DNA of 56,137 nucleotides from positions 1-56,137 of the forward strand of contig CASWRE010000020.1 in NCBI GenBank assembly GCA_949471785.1, read 5' to 3'. Shown here one piece after another: positions 1 through 7,931 of the stretch. Below the pieces are notes generated by a model. It saw nothing but the letters and a program-made list of their open reading frames with translations, had not been told where the DNA came from and searched no databases. The DNA is from an uncultured Lachnospiraceae bacterium (lineage in GTDB: Bacteria > Bacillota > Clostridia > Lachnospirales > Lachnospiraceae). How positions within the stretch are numbered: the stretch's first letter is position 1; each line of letters opens with the position of its first letter. The position numbers and the translations under genes are program-made.

Positions 1-486
1 TGTAAACTTGCGGTGCACCTTTATAGATTTGTATTATTCGTGACGTGTACACACATAGAGCAGGAGGACAATGCATCCGTTAATATCGACGGACAGTACG
101 TGGATGGGGGATACGAGGAACCGGCGTACGCCGAAGATATGGCCGCCGAATATGAGGAAAACGCTCCTGTTTCTGCGGAGGGATATCTCTCCGCAGAGGA
201 TACCGCTGCAGCCGAATCTTCCGGCGCCGGCAAAGACAGCCGGGTTTTCCCCGTTACCATCACGGACCCGGACCGCATCCGCAGCCTGCTGCCTCATCTG
301 TACAACCAGAATATGTACGAATTCAATGACGTACTGAACGAAAAAGATCAGACACGGTATGTGGTTAACGTAGCCTTTGAGGACGCGGACACCGCCTCTC
401 AGTACAATGTCGCGTTCATTTGTGATACGGATTTTGATATGGACGCCTATCTGGCCGAGGAAGAAAAAACAAACGAAAACCAATAA
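1..486 (+). CDS. C-terminal part of an unidentified acidic protein (5' end outside window)
   Basis: The frame is open from the first base to the TAA at 484-486, so the gene probably begins before the window; a GTG at 13 is the first possible start but has no ribosome binding site. The readable part has a low-complexity acidic stretch rich in Glu, Ala and Tyr (about residues 20-70), then a compact alpha/beta-looking end with motifs such as TDPDRIRSLL and YVVNVAFEDA. A second frame has an ATG at 71 after AGGAGG, but its translation is Pro/Thr/Arg-rich and looks like a shadow. I do not recognise the family; it is vaguely reminiscent of the soluble tail of clostridial ABC permeases, but that is a guess. 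A terminator follows at 523. Confidence 0.55.
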   Translation, partial: CKLAVHLYRFVLFVTCTHIEQEDNASVNIDGQYVDGGYEEPAYAEDMAAEYEENAPVSAEGYLSAEDTAAAESSGAGKDSRVFPVTITDPDRIRSLLPHLYNQNMYEFNDVLNEKDQTRYVVNVAFEDADTASQYNVAFICDTDFDMDAYLAEEEKTNENQ

Positions 487-522
487 AGGGCTATCCGATA
501 TCCACGGAAAATATTGATAAAA

Positions 523-560
523 GGGGAGCTGCCTGCGGCTGCTCCCCCCTGCTTTTATTT
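523..560 (+). terminator. Intrinsic terminator after the edge gene
   Basis: GGGGAGC pairs with GCTCCCC around a GC-rich loop, followed by a T-rich tail (GCTTTTATTT). It lies 37 bases after the stop codon of the plus-strand gene at the left edge. Confidence 0.7.
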
Positions 561-627
561 ATGACCGCTTACCTGCGCCCGAATCTTCGGCCTTCCAGGC
601 CGGACGGAACCTTTTGCCCAAAGAACA

Positions 628-2862
628 TCAGGCCCGGCTGCCATGGCAGGTAAAATAAATGATTTGATAATCCCGGGCCAGTTCTTCCAGAAGCAGCCGC
701 CCCCGCATAAGTTTCCCCTCATCCAGATTTACAAAGGGATCATCCATGATCAAAAACGGCTTTTCCTCTTCATACATGGCCTCCACAAGGGCCAGCCTGG
801 TGCAGATTCCCGCAAATTCCCTGAGTCCCGTACTCATATACTCCTGACTGCGAAGACTCCCCAGGGCCTCCTCCAGAGGAGATAATTCCGCGTCCAGTTG
901 AAAACAGACGGCCGCCTTTTCATCCAGCATCCCCATGTATTTTTCAAATCCCGTCCGCATTCGTTCCATATAACGGGCGGCGTACATCTCCTTTGCCCGC
1001 CGCAAATACCGCATCGTTTTTTCCAACAGATCGGCCTGCTTTTTGCCGCTCTCATACCGTTCTGTCAAACGATGGATCTCCCGCTCTGTTTCCTCCAGTC
1101 CCTCCGCATCTGCGGTCAGTATTTCTATATCTTTTCTGCAGGCTTCCGCCTCACGGAGCAGTTCCTCCCGCTGTTTCTCCAGCTCATACCGCCTCTTCTG
1201 CAGCTGCCACAAAGAAAGCGTTTCTTCTCCGGAAGAATCTGCCGGCCGCTGCACGGAAAACGATTTTCCCGAATCTTCCGGCCGGCTGTCCTGTATCTGC
1301 GCAAACGGATCTTTCCCCATATCGCCGTTTTCGCGCCGATAGGCCTCCCAATCCGCCTGATGCTTCGCCAGCTGTTCGGAAAAGCGCAGATAATCCCGCT
1401 GCCTGTCCCGCATTTTCATCAGTTCCTCCCGTCCCAGAACTGAAATCTCCATCTGGTATTTTTGCAAAAAAAGGCTCTTTTTCTCATCTATAGCCGCCAG
1501 CCGGCGGCGGCGTTTTTCCATATCTGCCTGCCGTTCGGCCTGCAGCTGCTCCAGATGCCGCCGCTGCAGGCGCACCCGCTCTTTCTGGGCGTCGTACAGC
1601 GCAGAGTTTCTCTCCCCGCCGGTTTCTCTGTCTGCCGAAGGACCCGTGATCCTCCCCGTCAGGAAGCCCAACACGGCAACGGCCAGGCCCAGTATACCTG
1701 CTCCTTTCCCCAGGGAAATCAGATACGCAGATACGGGAGATCCCTGCCCGACAAACATAACCAGTACTCCGAGAAGCGCAACCGCCGCGCCGCAGACAGA
1801 CAGCCTGCGCCAGAAAGCAGGGGATCGCTTCTCACGCCCGGCCTGCGCCGCCTGCTTTCCCGAAGCCACGCCGCCGGATTCTTTTTGCATCTGTTCCAGC
1901 AGCGCCTCTTCCCTCTCGCACTGGCTTTTCGCCTCCTGGATGGCCGCGTCGTCGTCTCGGATCAGGAGCTCACCCTTTTGTATTTCCTCGCGGAGCAGCT
2001 CGTCCAGCTCCTCCTCCGAGGGTACGCCGCCCCGAAAATAATCGTCCAGCGGTTTTAATCGCTCCTCATCTCCCCGCAGCTGCGCCAGCAGCATTTCCCG
2101 GCGGCGTCCCTCGGCCCTGGCCGTCTGGCTCTGATGATATCGTCTCTCCTGCGCCTGTACACGGGCCAGCTCATCGCCCAGGTTTCTTTTCCGGTTCAGA
2201 ATCCCGGCAAGCCGCACCCTGCATCTGTCCCGCTCCTCCCTTTGGGCGGCACACTGTTCCCGTCTCTGTCTGAGGACAGACAACTCCCGTTCCCACTGGG
2301 CCAGAAGACCCCTGTTTCCGGTCTTTTTATATTCTTTTAACCGACACTCCAGAAGCTCCATAGCCTCATCGTACCGCTCTGCATCGCCGCCACGGTTCAG
2401 CCGGGCATTCAGCCTGTCAGACATGGTAACGGACAGATCAGCCTGAGGAAAAAAGCTGCTGCGGGCAAAAGAATCCCGATCCACCGCAAAAAGCTCTTCT
2501 CCGATATTTGCCGAATAATCCCGGCTGGATAGCCCCGTCGCCATATCATAGAGGGCAAAGGTATTGTCCCTGTCTTTATCGCCAAAAAAGCGTTCCAGCT
2601 TGTACTCTTTATTTCCGCATGAAAAGATCACATAACCGCCCCAGGGACCGCCCTGCCAGGGTCTGTAGCGCTTCCGCTCATTCTCTGCCAGCTTTTTTCG
2701 GGGAGAATAGGCCATGCCGAAAAACATGGCTTTCAAAAAGACGGCCAGCGTGGTTTTTCCCCAACCGTTATCTGCCCGTACCACATGGATGCCCCGGGTG
2801 AACTCCATGGCAAACTGATGGTGGCGGCCGAAATTTTCTATATAACAGGATAAAAGTCTCAT
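628..2862 (-). CDS. YhaN/SbcC-like AAA family ATPase (SMC-type)
   Basis: A 744-residue SMC/Rad50-type ATPase, the probable partner of the nuclease encoded just upstream; such pairs act on DNA ends. The N-terminus shows the typical IENFG start and a Walker A (NGWGKTT, about residues 32-38). The middle is long charged coiled coil (about 170-330 and 400-620), and the C-terminus holds Walker B (LIMDDPFVNLDE, about 712-723) and a switch His. Two hydrophobic segments (about 345-400) interrupt the coiled coil, as in YhaN-type rather than classical SbcC proteins, and suggest membrane attachment. The ATG overlaps the stop of the nuclease gene by four bases (ATGA), so translation is coupled. The family is clear; the exact repair role is inferred. 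Confidence 0.88.
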   Translation of the reverse strand: MRLLSCYIENFGRHHQFAMEFTRGIHVVRADNGWGKTTLAVFLKAMFFGMAYSPRKKLAENERKRYRPWQGGPWGGYVIFSCGNKEYKLERFFGDKDRDNTFALYDMATGLSSRDYSANIGEELFAVDRDSFARSSFFPQADLSVTMSDRLNARLNRGGDAERYDEAMELLECRLKEYKKTGNRGLLAQWERELSVLRQRREQCAAQREERDRCRVRLAGILNRKRNLGDELARVQAQERRYHQSQTARAEGRRREMLLAQLRGDEERLKPLDDYFRGGVPSEEELDELLREEIQKGELLIRDDDAAIQEAKSQCEREEALLEQMQKESGGVASGKQAAQAGREKRSPAFWRRLSVCGAAVALLGVLVMFVGQGSPVSAYLISLGKGAGILGLAVAVLGFLTGRITGPSADRETGGERNSALYDAQKERVRLQRRHLEQLQAERQADMEKRRRRLAAIDEKKSLFLQKYQMEISVLGREELMKMRDRQRDYLRFSEQLAKHQADWEAYRRENGDMGKDPFAQIQDSRPEDSGKSFSVQRPADSSGEETLSLWQLQKRRYELEKQREELLREAEACRKDIEILTADAEGLEETEREIHRLTERYESGKKQADLLEKTMRYLRRAKEMYAARYMERMRTGFEKYMGMLDEKAAVCFQLDAELSPLEEALGSLRSQEYMSTGLREFAGICTRLALVEAMYEEEKPFLIMDDPFVNLDEGKLMRGRLLLEELARDYQIIYFTCHGSRA

Positions 2863-3938
2863 TCTTCCGGCTCCTCTCCCGCCAGGGCCCGGATGCCCAT
2901 ACGTATGATCTTCTCCTTTTCCTCATCCTGAAGCCCCTGACTTTCCACCAGACGAATAAACTCCCCTTTCAGGGAACGGTCATGGCGGTAGCTGTCATAG
3001 GGCACAGTCAGACGGGTCCTGTCATAAAGTCTGGCAAAATAGAAATTCTCCCGCAGCCATTGCAGCAAATATGCCGTACTTTTCTCCGCTTCCAGGGGGA
3101 TCTCCCCCGTGAGCGCCACCTTCACCAGAGAAGACGGCGGAATCTGTGCGACGGCCTGCCGCACTGCCTCCAGCATCCGGGGACTGGTATCCATTCCCGA
3201 CACATCTACCGGAATTTCCACACACTGACGGACGCCAAAGGGAATAAACTGTGTTTTCACACGTCCCTCCCGGATATCCAGCAGCACAAATCCCTTCTGG
3301 CCGCATTCGTCAAACCCCCTGCCTTCCAGACAGCCGCTGTAGCACCACACCCCTCTGTCATCCAGCCTTTCCAATCGGTAGGAATGGACATGACCCAGGG
3401 CCAGATAATCTATAGCGCGTTTTTGCAGCTTTTTTATCTGAATGATTCCCTTTCCGGCCCCGTAATCCGACACCTGGCCATGGAGCATAACAAAATTTAC
3501 CCTGTCTGCGGAAAGCCGCAGGGCGTCATAGATACGCTCCTGATTCTCTCCTGTCAGCTCCACACCGCTCACTACGACTTCGCCGTATTCCCAGGAAGTC
3601 CACGTATCCGAAAACAATTTCAAATTTTCCGGCAGCTGCCCTTCGAAGCTCCGCAGGAAATCCTCCGGATCATGATTCCCCCTTAAATATAGAAAATCTA
3701 TCCCGGGATACCTTAACACGGCGTCCCTCGCCACATGAAGAGCCGTCCTCGACACATGGCCGCCGTCAAAGAGATCTCCCGCGATCAAAATGGCCCTGAC
3801 TCCCTCCCTGTCGGCATAAGCCACCATACGCGCGAAGGTTCCCAAAAGCTCCTGCCTGCGTTCTTTAGCCTGTTCTTTAGTCAAATTGGCCTCCATCCGG
3901 GAATCCAGATGGAGGTCTGCACAGTGTATGAATTTCAT
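2859..3938 (-). CDS. YhaO/SbcD-like metallophosphoesterase (DNA exonuclease)
   Basis: A 359-residue calcineurin-like phosphoesterase of the SbcD/Mre11/YhaO type. The metal-binding motifs appear in order: HCADLHLDS (residues 5-13), GDLFDGGH (about 55), RGNHD (about 86), HGQ (about 153) and GHVH (about 185). A C-terminal capping region of about 130 residues follows. A strong ribosome binding site (GGAGGAAATCA) fixes the start. It forms a two-gene unit with the downstream ATPase (4-base overlap) and begins 31 bases after folBK, so it may be read through from the folate operon. By family it should be a Mn-dependent nuclease with the ATPase controlling access to DNA. Confidence 0.88.
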   Translation of the reverse strand: MKFIHCADLHLDSRMEANLTKEQAKERRQELLGTFARMVAYADREGVRAILIAGDLFDGGHVSRTALHVARDAVLRYPGIDFLYLRGNHDPEDFLRSFEGQLPENLKLFSDTWTSWEYGEVVVSGVELTGENQERIYDALRLSADRVNFVMLHGQVSDYGAGKGIIQIKKLQKRAIDYLALGHVHSYRLERLDDRGVWCYSGCLEGRGFDECGQKGFVLLDIREGRVKTQFIPFGVRQCVEIPVDVSGMDTSPRMLEAVRQAVAQIPPSSLVKVALTGEIPLEAEKSTAYLLQWLRENFYFARLYDRTRLTVPYDSYRHDRSLKGEFIRLVESQGLQDEEKEKIIRMGIRALAGEEPEE

Positions 3939-3969
3939 TGATTTCCTCCGGCCCTGCCGCGTACATATC

Positions 3970-4809
3970 TCACCGGTTATCTTCGGTTTTCCCCTGCTTT
4001 TCCATCAGGGCCCGGTACAGATCCCGGATGGTCCTGTGGTGTACCGGATGGACATGGCCCGGCGCAATCTGGTTCATAGGAATCAGCACAAAATCCCGCA
4101 GGGCAATCTCAATATGGGGAATAATCAGCTCCTCTGTATCCATAATCAAATCGTCGTAAAACAAAATGTCCAGATCTAGAGTACGCGGTCCCCAGTGAAC
4201 CAGACGTTCCCGTCCGGCCTCCGCCTCAATGCCGTGGATCACATCCAAAAGCTCCTGCGGCGTAAACAGCGTATACAGCTCCAGGGCTCCGTTCAGAAAA
4301 TCCGGCTGATCCGTCACACCGTAAGGTTTTGTCACAAGGTACTCCGAAACCTTTCCCATGCGGCACCCCGCCGTATGGGAAAGCCTCTCCACGGCAAAAT
4401 CCAGATTCGCCCTGCTGTCGCCGATATTGGAACCAAGAGCAATATAAGCCCGATGCCAGCCACGCTCCACCTCCACAGACACCGTATCCAGAGGAAGGCC
4501 CACCGGCGCCCAGGGCTTTTTACATTCAATACGCACCTTTTCAACGGGCAGTTCCCGCAGGAGGCAGGCAGCCAGCCGTTCTGCCACGGCCTCCAGAAGC
4601 TTGCAGGTATGCTCTTCCATAATGCGTTTGATCCTGTGGCAGACAGCGCCGTAATCCACGGAGAGCTCCAGCTCATCCGCCAGGCCGGCCCGACGCACAT
4701 ACAGATATAGATCCGCGGAAATCACAAATTTCTGTCCCAGGGCGTTTTCCTCCGGATACACGCCATGTTTCGCCCAGATCTCCAGATCACGGATATGTAT
4801 ACAATCCAT
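3970..4809 (-). CDS. folK: Bifunctional dihydroneopterin aldolase / HPPK (FolB-FolK fusion)
   Basis: A 279-residue fusion carrying two consecutive folate steps. Residues 1-115 match dihydroneopterin aldolase (IRDLEIWAKHGVYPEEN at the start, the active-site Lys in KKPWAP near 105), which cleaves dihydroneopterin to 6-hydroxymethyl-dihydropterin. Residues 120-279 match 6-hydroxymethyl-dihydropterin pyrophosphokinase, with YIALGSNIGD and the diagnostic WGPRTLDLDILFYDD. The ribosome binding site AAGGAAG lies upstream, and the gene is 24 bases downstream of folP in the same operon. Such FolB-FolK fusions are common in Clostridia. Confidence 0.93.
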   Translation of the reverse strand: MDCIHIRDLEIWAKHGVYPEENALGQKFVISADLYLYVRRAGLADELELSVDYGAVCHRIKRIMEEHTCKLLEAVAERLAACLLRELPVEKVRIECKKPWAPVGLPLDTVSVEVERGWHRAYIALGSNIGDSRANLDFAVERLSHTAGCRMGKVSEYLVTKPYGVTDQPDFLNGALELYTLFTPQELLDVIHGIEAEAGRERLVHWGPRTLDLDILFYDDLIMDTEELIIPHIEIALRDFVLIPMNQIAPGHVHPVHHRTIRDLYRALMEKQGKTEDNR

Positions 4810-4833
4810 CGTCTTCTTCCTTTCTTCTGCCTG

Positions 4834-5646
4834 TCATCTTGCTTTTCCCATGACCGCCTCCGTCATTCGGATGGCATGCTCATTTTCTTTTACATCGTGG
4901 ACGCGGACGAAAGCGCAGCCGCCCATCACGCCCAGGACCGTGGTTGCCACCGTTCCGGCCGTTCTCTCCATGGCTGGTACGTTCAGGGTCAGGCCAATGA
5001 CCGACTTGCGGGACGTGCCCAGCAGTACCGGACAGCCCAGCTCCCGCAGCCTGTCCAGACAGCGGATGGCTTCCAGATTATGCTCATAGGTTTTGCCGAA
5101 ACCCACGCCGGGATCAAGGATAATCTTATCTGCGGCAATGCCCGCCTTTTCGGCTATACACAGCGTCTCCCGCAGATCCGCAAGCATATCTTCCATGAAA
5201 TCTGAATAGTCCGGCTCCCGTCGGTTATGCATCAGGCAGCAGGTACAGCCGCTTGCCGCGATCACCTCCGCCATTTTCTCATCATATTTCAATCCCCATA
5301 TATCGTTCACCAGATCCGCGCCGGCCTCTATGGCTGCGGAGGCTACTCTGCTTTTGTAGGTATCCACGGATATCGGTACGTCAAACCGTTCCCGGATGGC
5401 CCGGATCACCGGTACGACCCGGCTGATTTCCTCCTCATCGGAAATCATCGTGTACCCCGGCCTGGTGGACTCTCCGCCCACGTCAATGATGGCGGCGCCG
5501 TCCTGTATCATCTGCTCCACATGAGACAGAGCCCTGTCCCCGTCATTCCATTTCCCTCCGTCGGAAAAAGAATCCGGCGTCACGTTTAAAATCCCCATCA
5601 CATAACAATGGTTTTCCGTGTCAAATATTCGGTTCCCGATTTTCAT
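4834..5646 (-). CDS. folP: Dihydropteroate synthase
   Basis: A 270-residue TIM-barrel enzyme that joins 6-hydroxymethyl-dihydropterin diphosphate to p-aminobenzoate; the sulfonamide target. Visible motifs are GILNVTPDSFSDGG (about 18-31), DVGGESTRPG (about 56-65), SVDTYK (about 94), VNDIWG (about 114) and LGTSRKS (about 209-215). Length is typical. GGGGAGG precedes the ATG. It sits between the HD-domain gene (85-base gap) and folBK (24-base gap), and its product feeds the next folate steps. Confidence 0.95.
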   Translation of the reverse strand: MKIGNRIFDTENHCYVMGILNVTPDSFSDGGKWNDGDRALSHVEQMIQDGAAIIDVGGESTRPGYTMISDEEEISRVVPVIRAIRERFDVPISVDTYKSRVASAAIEAGADLVNDIWGLKYDEKMAEVIAASGCTCCLMHNRREPDYSDFMEDMLADLRETLCIAEKAGIAADKIILDPGVGFGKTYEHNLEAIRCLDRLRELGCPVLLGTSRKSVIGLTLNVPAMERTAGTVATTVLGVMGGCAFVRVHDVKENEHAIRMTEAVMGKAR

Positions 5647-5731
5647 TATTCAAGTCCTCCCCGCGCACTTCCTGTAAAAACGAATGGTTTTTCGACATAC
5701 GGTAACGCAAAAACAACTGTTTCGCCTGCCG

Positions 5732-6298
5732 TCAGCCCTGTAATTCGAGATTTTTTCTATCATCCGTCCAATTGCAGCTCTCCCTGACGTCACAGTCAAA
5801 ACAGTTGCGGCTGGCGTGATCCGCCTCTCGAAGTATGTTTCCGAGATATTTTCTCACTTCTTCCTTGCCTATGCCATTGTCCCGGTTGTGTTCTTCTGCA
5901 ACAGCCGTCCTTCGACTTTGACTGCCTGTTCCCGGGACAGCCGTCCTTCGGCTCTGAGAATGCCCTTCCACAGCCGCGGCCACTTCCTCCGTCTCATCCG
6001 GAGAAAAACCACACTCCGGCATAATCCGTCGGATCAGTTCCACACTGGCCGCATCATGGGGCGTCCCGCAGACATACTGTTTCGCACGGCCGATATCGTG
6101 AAGCAGGGCCGCCGCATAGACTGTCTCCTTATTCAATACCAGCCCCTTCTCCAGATTCGCAATCCAGGCCAGCCGGGCCGTATCGAGAAAATGTCCCATG
6201 TCATGTCCGCAATAAATCCGTTCCCGCTCCGCCTCTTCGATCTGTCGGAGGCATTCCCGAAAAAGCACATGATTCAAAATCCGGTTCACCCGCTTCAT
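5732..6298 (-). CDS. HD-domain protein in the folate operon
   Basis: A probable metal-dependent phosphohydrolase of 188 residues, starting at the ATG one base after the folE stop (TGATATG), which implies translational coupling; a start at 6349 inside folE is possible but less likely. The HD signature is visible: CGHDMGHF near residue 31 and LLHDIGRAKQY near residue 68, plus a Cys-rich tail (NCFDCDVRESC). An Arg/Ser-rich insertion consists of a 12-residue tandem duplication (SQSRRTAVPGTG, then SQSRRTAV), encoded by 21-bp direct repeats at 5901-5921 and 5937-5957. Its position between folE and folP suggests a role in processing pterin phosphates, but this is inference; the substrate is unknown. 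Confidence 0.8.
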   Translation of the reverse strand: MKRVNRILNHVLFRECLRQIEEAERERIYCGHDMGHFLDTARLAWIANLEKGLVLNKETVYAAALLHDIGRAKQYVCGTPHDAASVELIRRIMPECGFSPDETEEVAAAVEGHSQSRRTAVPGTGSQSRRTAVAEEHNRDNGIGKEEVRKYLGNILREADHASRNCFDCDVRESCNWTDDRKNLELQG

Positions 6299-6299
6299 A

Positions 6300-6854
6300 T
6301 CACCGTACCATGGAGAAAAACAGGTTCTGCAGCTGCATATCCGAGGCAAACCGTCCCCGGGTCACCACGGACACCGTCTTGCTTCCCGGCTTTTTCACCC
6401 CACGCATAGTCATACAGGTGTGCTCCGCCTCCACCATCACCATGACGCCCAGTGGATGAAGATGCTCCTCCATGGCGTCGGCAATCTCCGATGTCAGCCG
6501 CTCCTGAATCTGAGCCCTGCGGGCGAAGACCTCCACCGTTCGGGCCAGCTTGCTTAAGCCCACCACTTTTCCGTCCGGAACATAAGCGATATGGGCTTTC
6601 CCATAGAAAGGCAGCAGATGATGCTCACACATGGAATAAAAGGTAATATCCTTCTCCAGTACCATCTCATTATTATCCACCGCAAACTGCTTGGATAGAT
6701 GAATCCCCGGCTCCTCATCCATGCCGCCGTAAATCTCCTCACACATTCTGGCTATCCGGTTCGGCGTCTCCAGAAGCCCCTCCCGGTTCACATCCTCGCC
6801 GATTCCCTCCAGATACAGGCGTACAGCGGCCTCTATTTTCTCTTTATCTACCAT
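6300..6854 (-). CDS. folE: GTP cyclohydrolase I
   Basis: A 184-residue enzyme converting GTP to 7,8-dihydroneopterin triphosphate, the first folate step. The start at 6854 is set by GGAGGAGATC immediately before ATG; the frame extends upstream to 6941 but that part overlaps the leader terminator. Zn-binding and active-site motifs are present: [16 protein letters not shown] (about 75-90), a [14 protein letters not shown] segment and [14 protein letters not shown] (about 143-156) with the second Zn Cys. It is the first gene of folE-HD-folP-folBK and is preceded by a terminator and a probable THF riboswitch. Confidence 0.95.
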   Translation of the reverse strand: MVDKEKIEAAVRLYLEGIGEDVNREGLLETPNRIARMCEEIYGGMDEEPGIHLSKQFAVDNNEMVLEKDITFYSMCEHHLLPFYGKAHIAYVPDGKVVGLSKLARTVEVFARRAQIQERLTSEIADAMEEHLHPLGVMVMVEAEHTCMTMRGVKKPGSKTVSVVTRGRFASDMQLQNLFFSMVR

Positions 6855-6939
6855 GATCTCCTCCGTAAAACCATACAGAAAACCTGCCGTCACACAAGAT
6901 ACGCCTTCGGCGCGGCATCTTTTCTGAATACTATGGCAC

Positions 6940-6990
6940 AAAAAAACTCACGCTACAGCGAACGATAATCCCGTTCCCTCATAGTGTGAG
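6940..6990 (-). terminator. Leader terminator upstream of folE
   Basis: On the minus strand CTCACNCTA...GGGAACG pairs with CGTTC...TAGCGTGAG and is followed by seven T. It lies between the candidate riboswitch and folE, so transcription must pass it to express the operon. The loop side holds AACGGG, complementary to CCCGTT at the 3' edge of the aptamer (7010-7015), a possible antiterminator pairing. Confidence 0.75.
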
Positions 6991-7009
6991 AGCAAATCAA
7001 ACAATCAGC

Positions 7010-7100
7010 AACGGGTGCGGATTCCACATCGTAAGCCTGCGCTTTTCGTTTCGGCGGCAACTCCCCATCCACTGAACACTTGACGCGCGGAATCCTATTT
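7010..7100 (-). promoter_or_regulatory. Probable tetrahydrofolate (THF) riboswitch
   Basis: The minus-strand RNA shows GGATTCC...GGAATCC closing a helix and conserved-looking blocks GCGTCAAGTG, GGATGGGGAGTTG, ACGAA and AATCCGCACC, in the order I recall for the THF aptamer upstream of clostridial folate genes. The hairpin GTTCAGTGG...CCGCCGAAAC fits the central arm. Location directly before folE supports it. The pseudoknot pairing is only short here, so a covariance-model search would settle the class. Confidence 0.6.
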
Positions 7101-7145
7101 TGCATATTAGAACATTACATTCTCCATATGTATTTTTACCCCACT

Positions 7146-7173
7146 AGTATAGCACAGTCTGGTAAAAGTACAA
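7146..7173 (-). promoter_or_regulatory. folE: Promoter of the folate operon
   Basis: TTGTAC (7168-7173), a 16-base spacer and TATACT (7146-7151) on the minus strand. Transcription would start near 7138, just before the candidate riboswitch. Confidence 0.6.
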
Positions 7174-7198
7174 GCTCTTTTTTCGCATTTCGGGCGTT

Positions 7199-7675
7199 TT
7201 ACTTTTTCTTCCGGGCCTTCCCCGTCACGCTTTCCACCGCCAGTCTATAGACCTTTGTTCTGTCTGCGACGGCCTCGCTGAATGGCATGGGACTGTCATG
7301 ATAATGTTCCATGAGGCTCTGCAGGGCGCTCTGCTTCTCTTCATCAGAGAGTATTTCCAAATGCCCCCGACCCACAACGCTCTCGTATTCCATGGTGCAG
7401 CTGCAGCTCTTCCCTTTTTGCTCCGTCACCAGCCGGTGGGCGCAGTCCATCTCAAAACCGGCCCGGTTATCCCTCTCCATCAGCTCATATTTCAGGCCTT
7501 CCATGGCTCCGTGGAAATACAGTTCAATCCTGCCGTCCACCACGGACATTCCGAAATTCAGGGGCAGAATATACGGATAGCCGTCATGGTTCAGGGCAAT
7601 ACGGCACACATCACATTTTTTCATAACCGCCACAATGTCATCAAATTCTTTTATTTCTCTGTCGCTTCGACGCAT
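7199..7675 (-). CDS. Pyridoxamine 5'-phosphate oxidase family (NimA-like) flavoprotein
   Basis: A 158-residue split-barrel protein. The start is set by AAGGAGGAACT before ATG; the frame runs on to 7744 without support. Sequence features of the PNPOx-like/Nim group are the early CDVCRIAL and GYPYILPLNFG (about 29-45), IELYFHG (about 51) and a central ESVVGRGHLEIL block (about 100). Members bind FMN or related cofactors and are often annotated as putative 5-nitroimidazole reductases; the actual substrate cannot be read from sequence. It stands alone, with its 3' end facing the folate operon leader. Confidence 0.8.
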   Translation of the reverse strand: MRRSDREIKEFDDIVAVMKKCDVCRIALNHDGYPYILPLNFGMSVVDGRIELYFHGAMEGLKYELMERDNRAGFEMDCAHRLVTEQKGKSCSCTMEYESVVGRGHLEILSDEEKQSALQSLMEHYHDSPMPFSEAVADRTKVYRLAVESVTGKARKKK

Positions 7676-7840
7676 AGTTCCTCCTTCCGCCTGATTATGG
7701 CCCGTCTGTATACCCGGGGCGGTCAGGCGACGTACCATAAGCATACTACCATATTTTACCCGGGCTGTCAGCCATGTTCCTCGATTTTTTGCCTGAACAT
7801 TTTGCTTCTGTCAAAATGTAACGATTCTTCCTTAAATGAG

Positions 7841-7870
7841 TTGCAAATAACCCCCTATACATGTTACTAT
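7841..7870 (+). promoter_or_regulatory. Possible promoter of the GGDEF response regulator
   Basis: TTGCAA (7841-7846), 18-base spacer, TACTAT (7865-7870), 61 bases before the chosen start. Moderate match to the housekeeping consensus. Confidence 0.4.
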
Positions 7871-7931
7871 AGATTCCATGGTTCACCAAATTCAGGGAAT
7901 ACATACGTATCCGGATACCAGGAGTTTTGCT

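Noticed and set aside
71-337. ATG at 71 directly after AGGAGG
   Set aside because: The frame gives a Pro/Thr/Arg-rich shadow; the frame open from base 1 has better composition and leads to a terminator.
5895-5960. Possible CRISPR-like repeats (21-bp direct repeats)
   Set aside because: Only two units, in frame within the HD gene, giving a 12-residue duplication.
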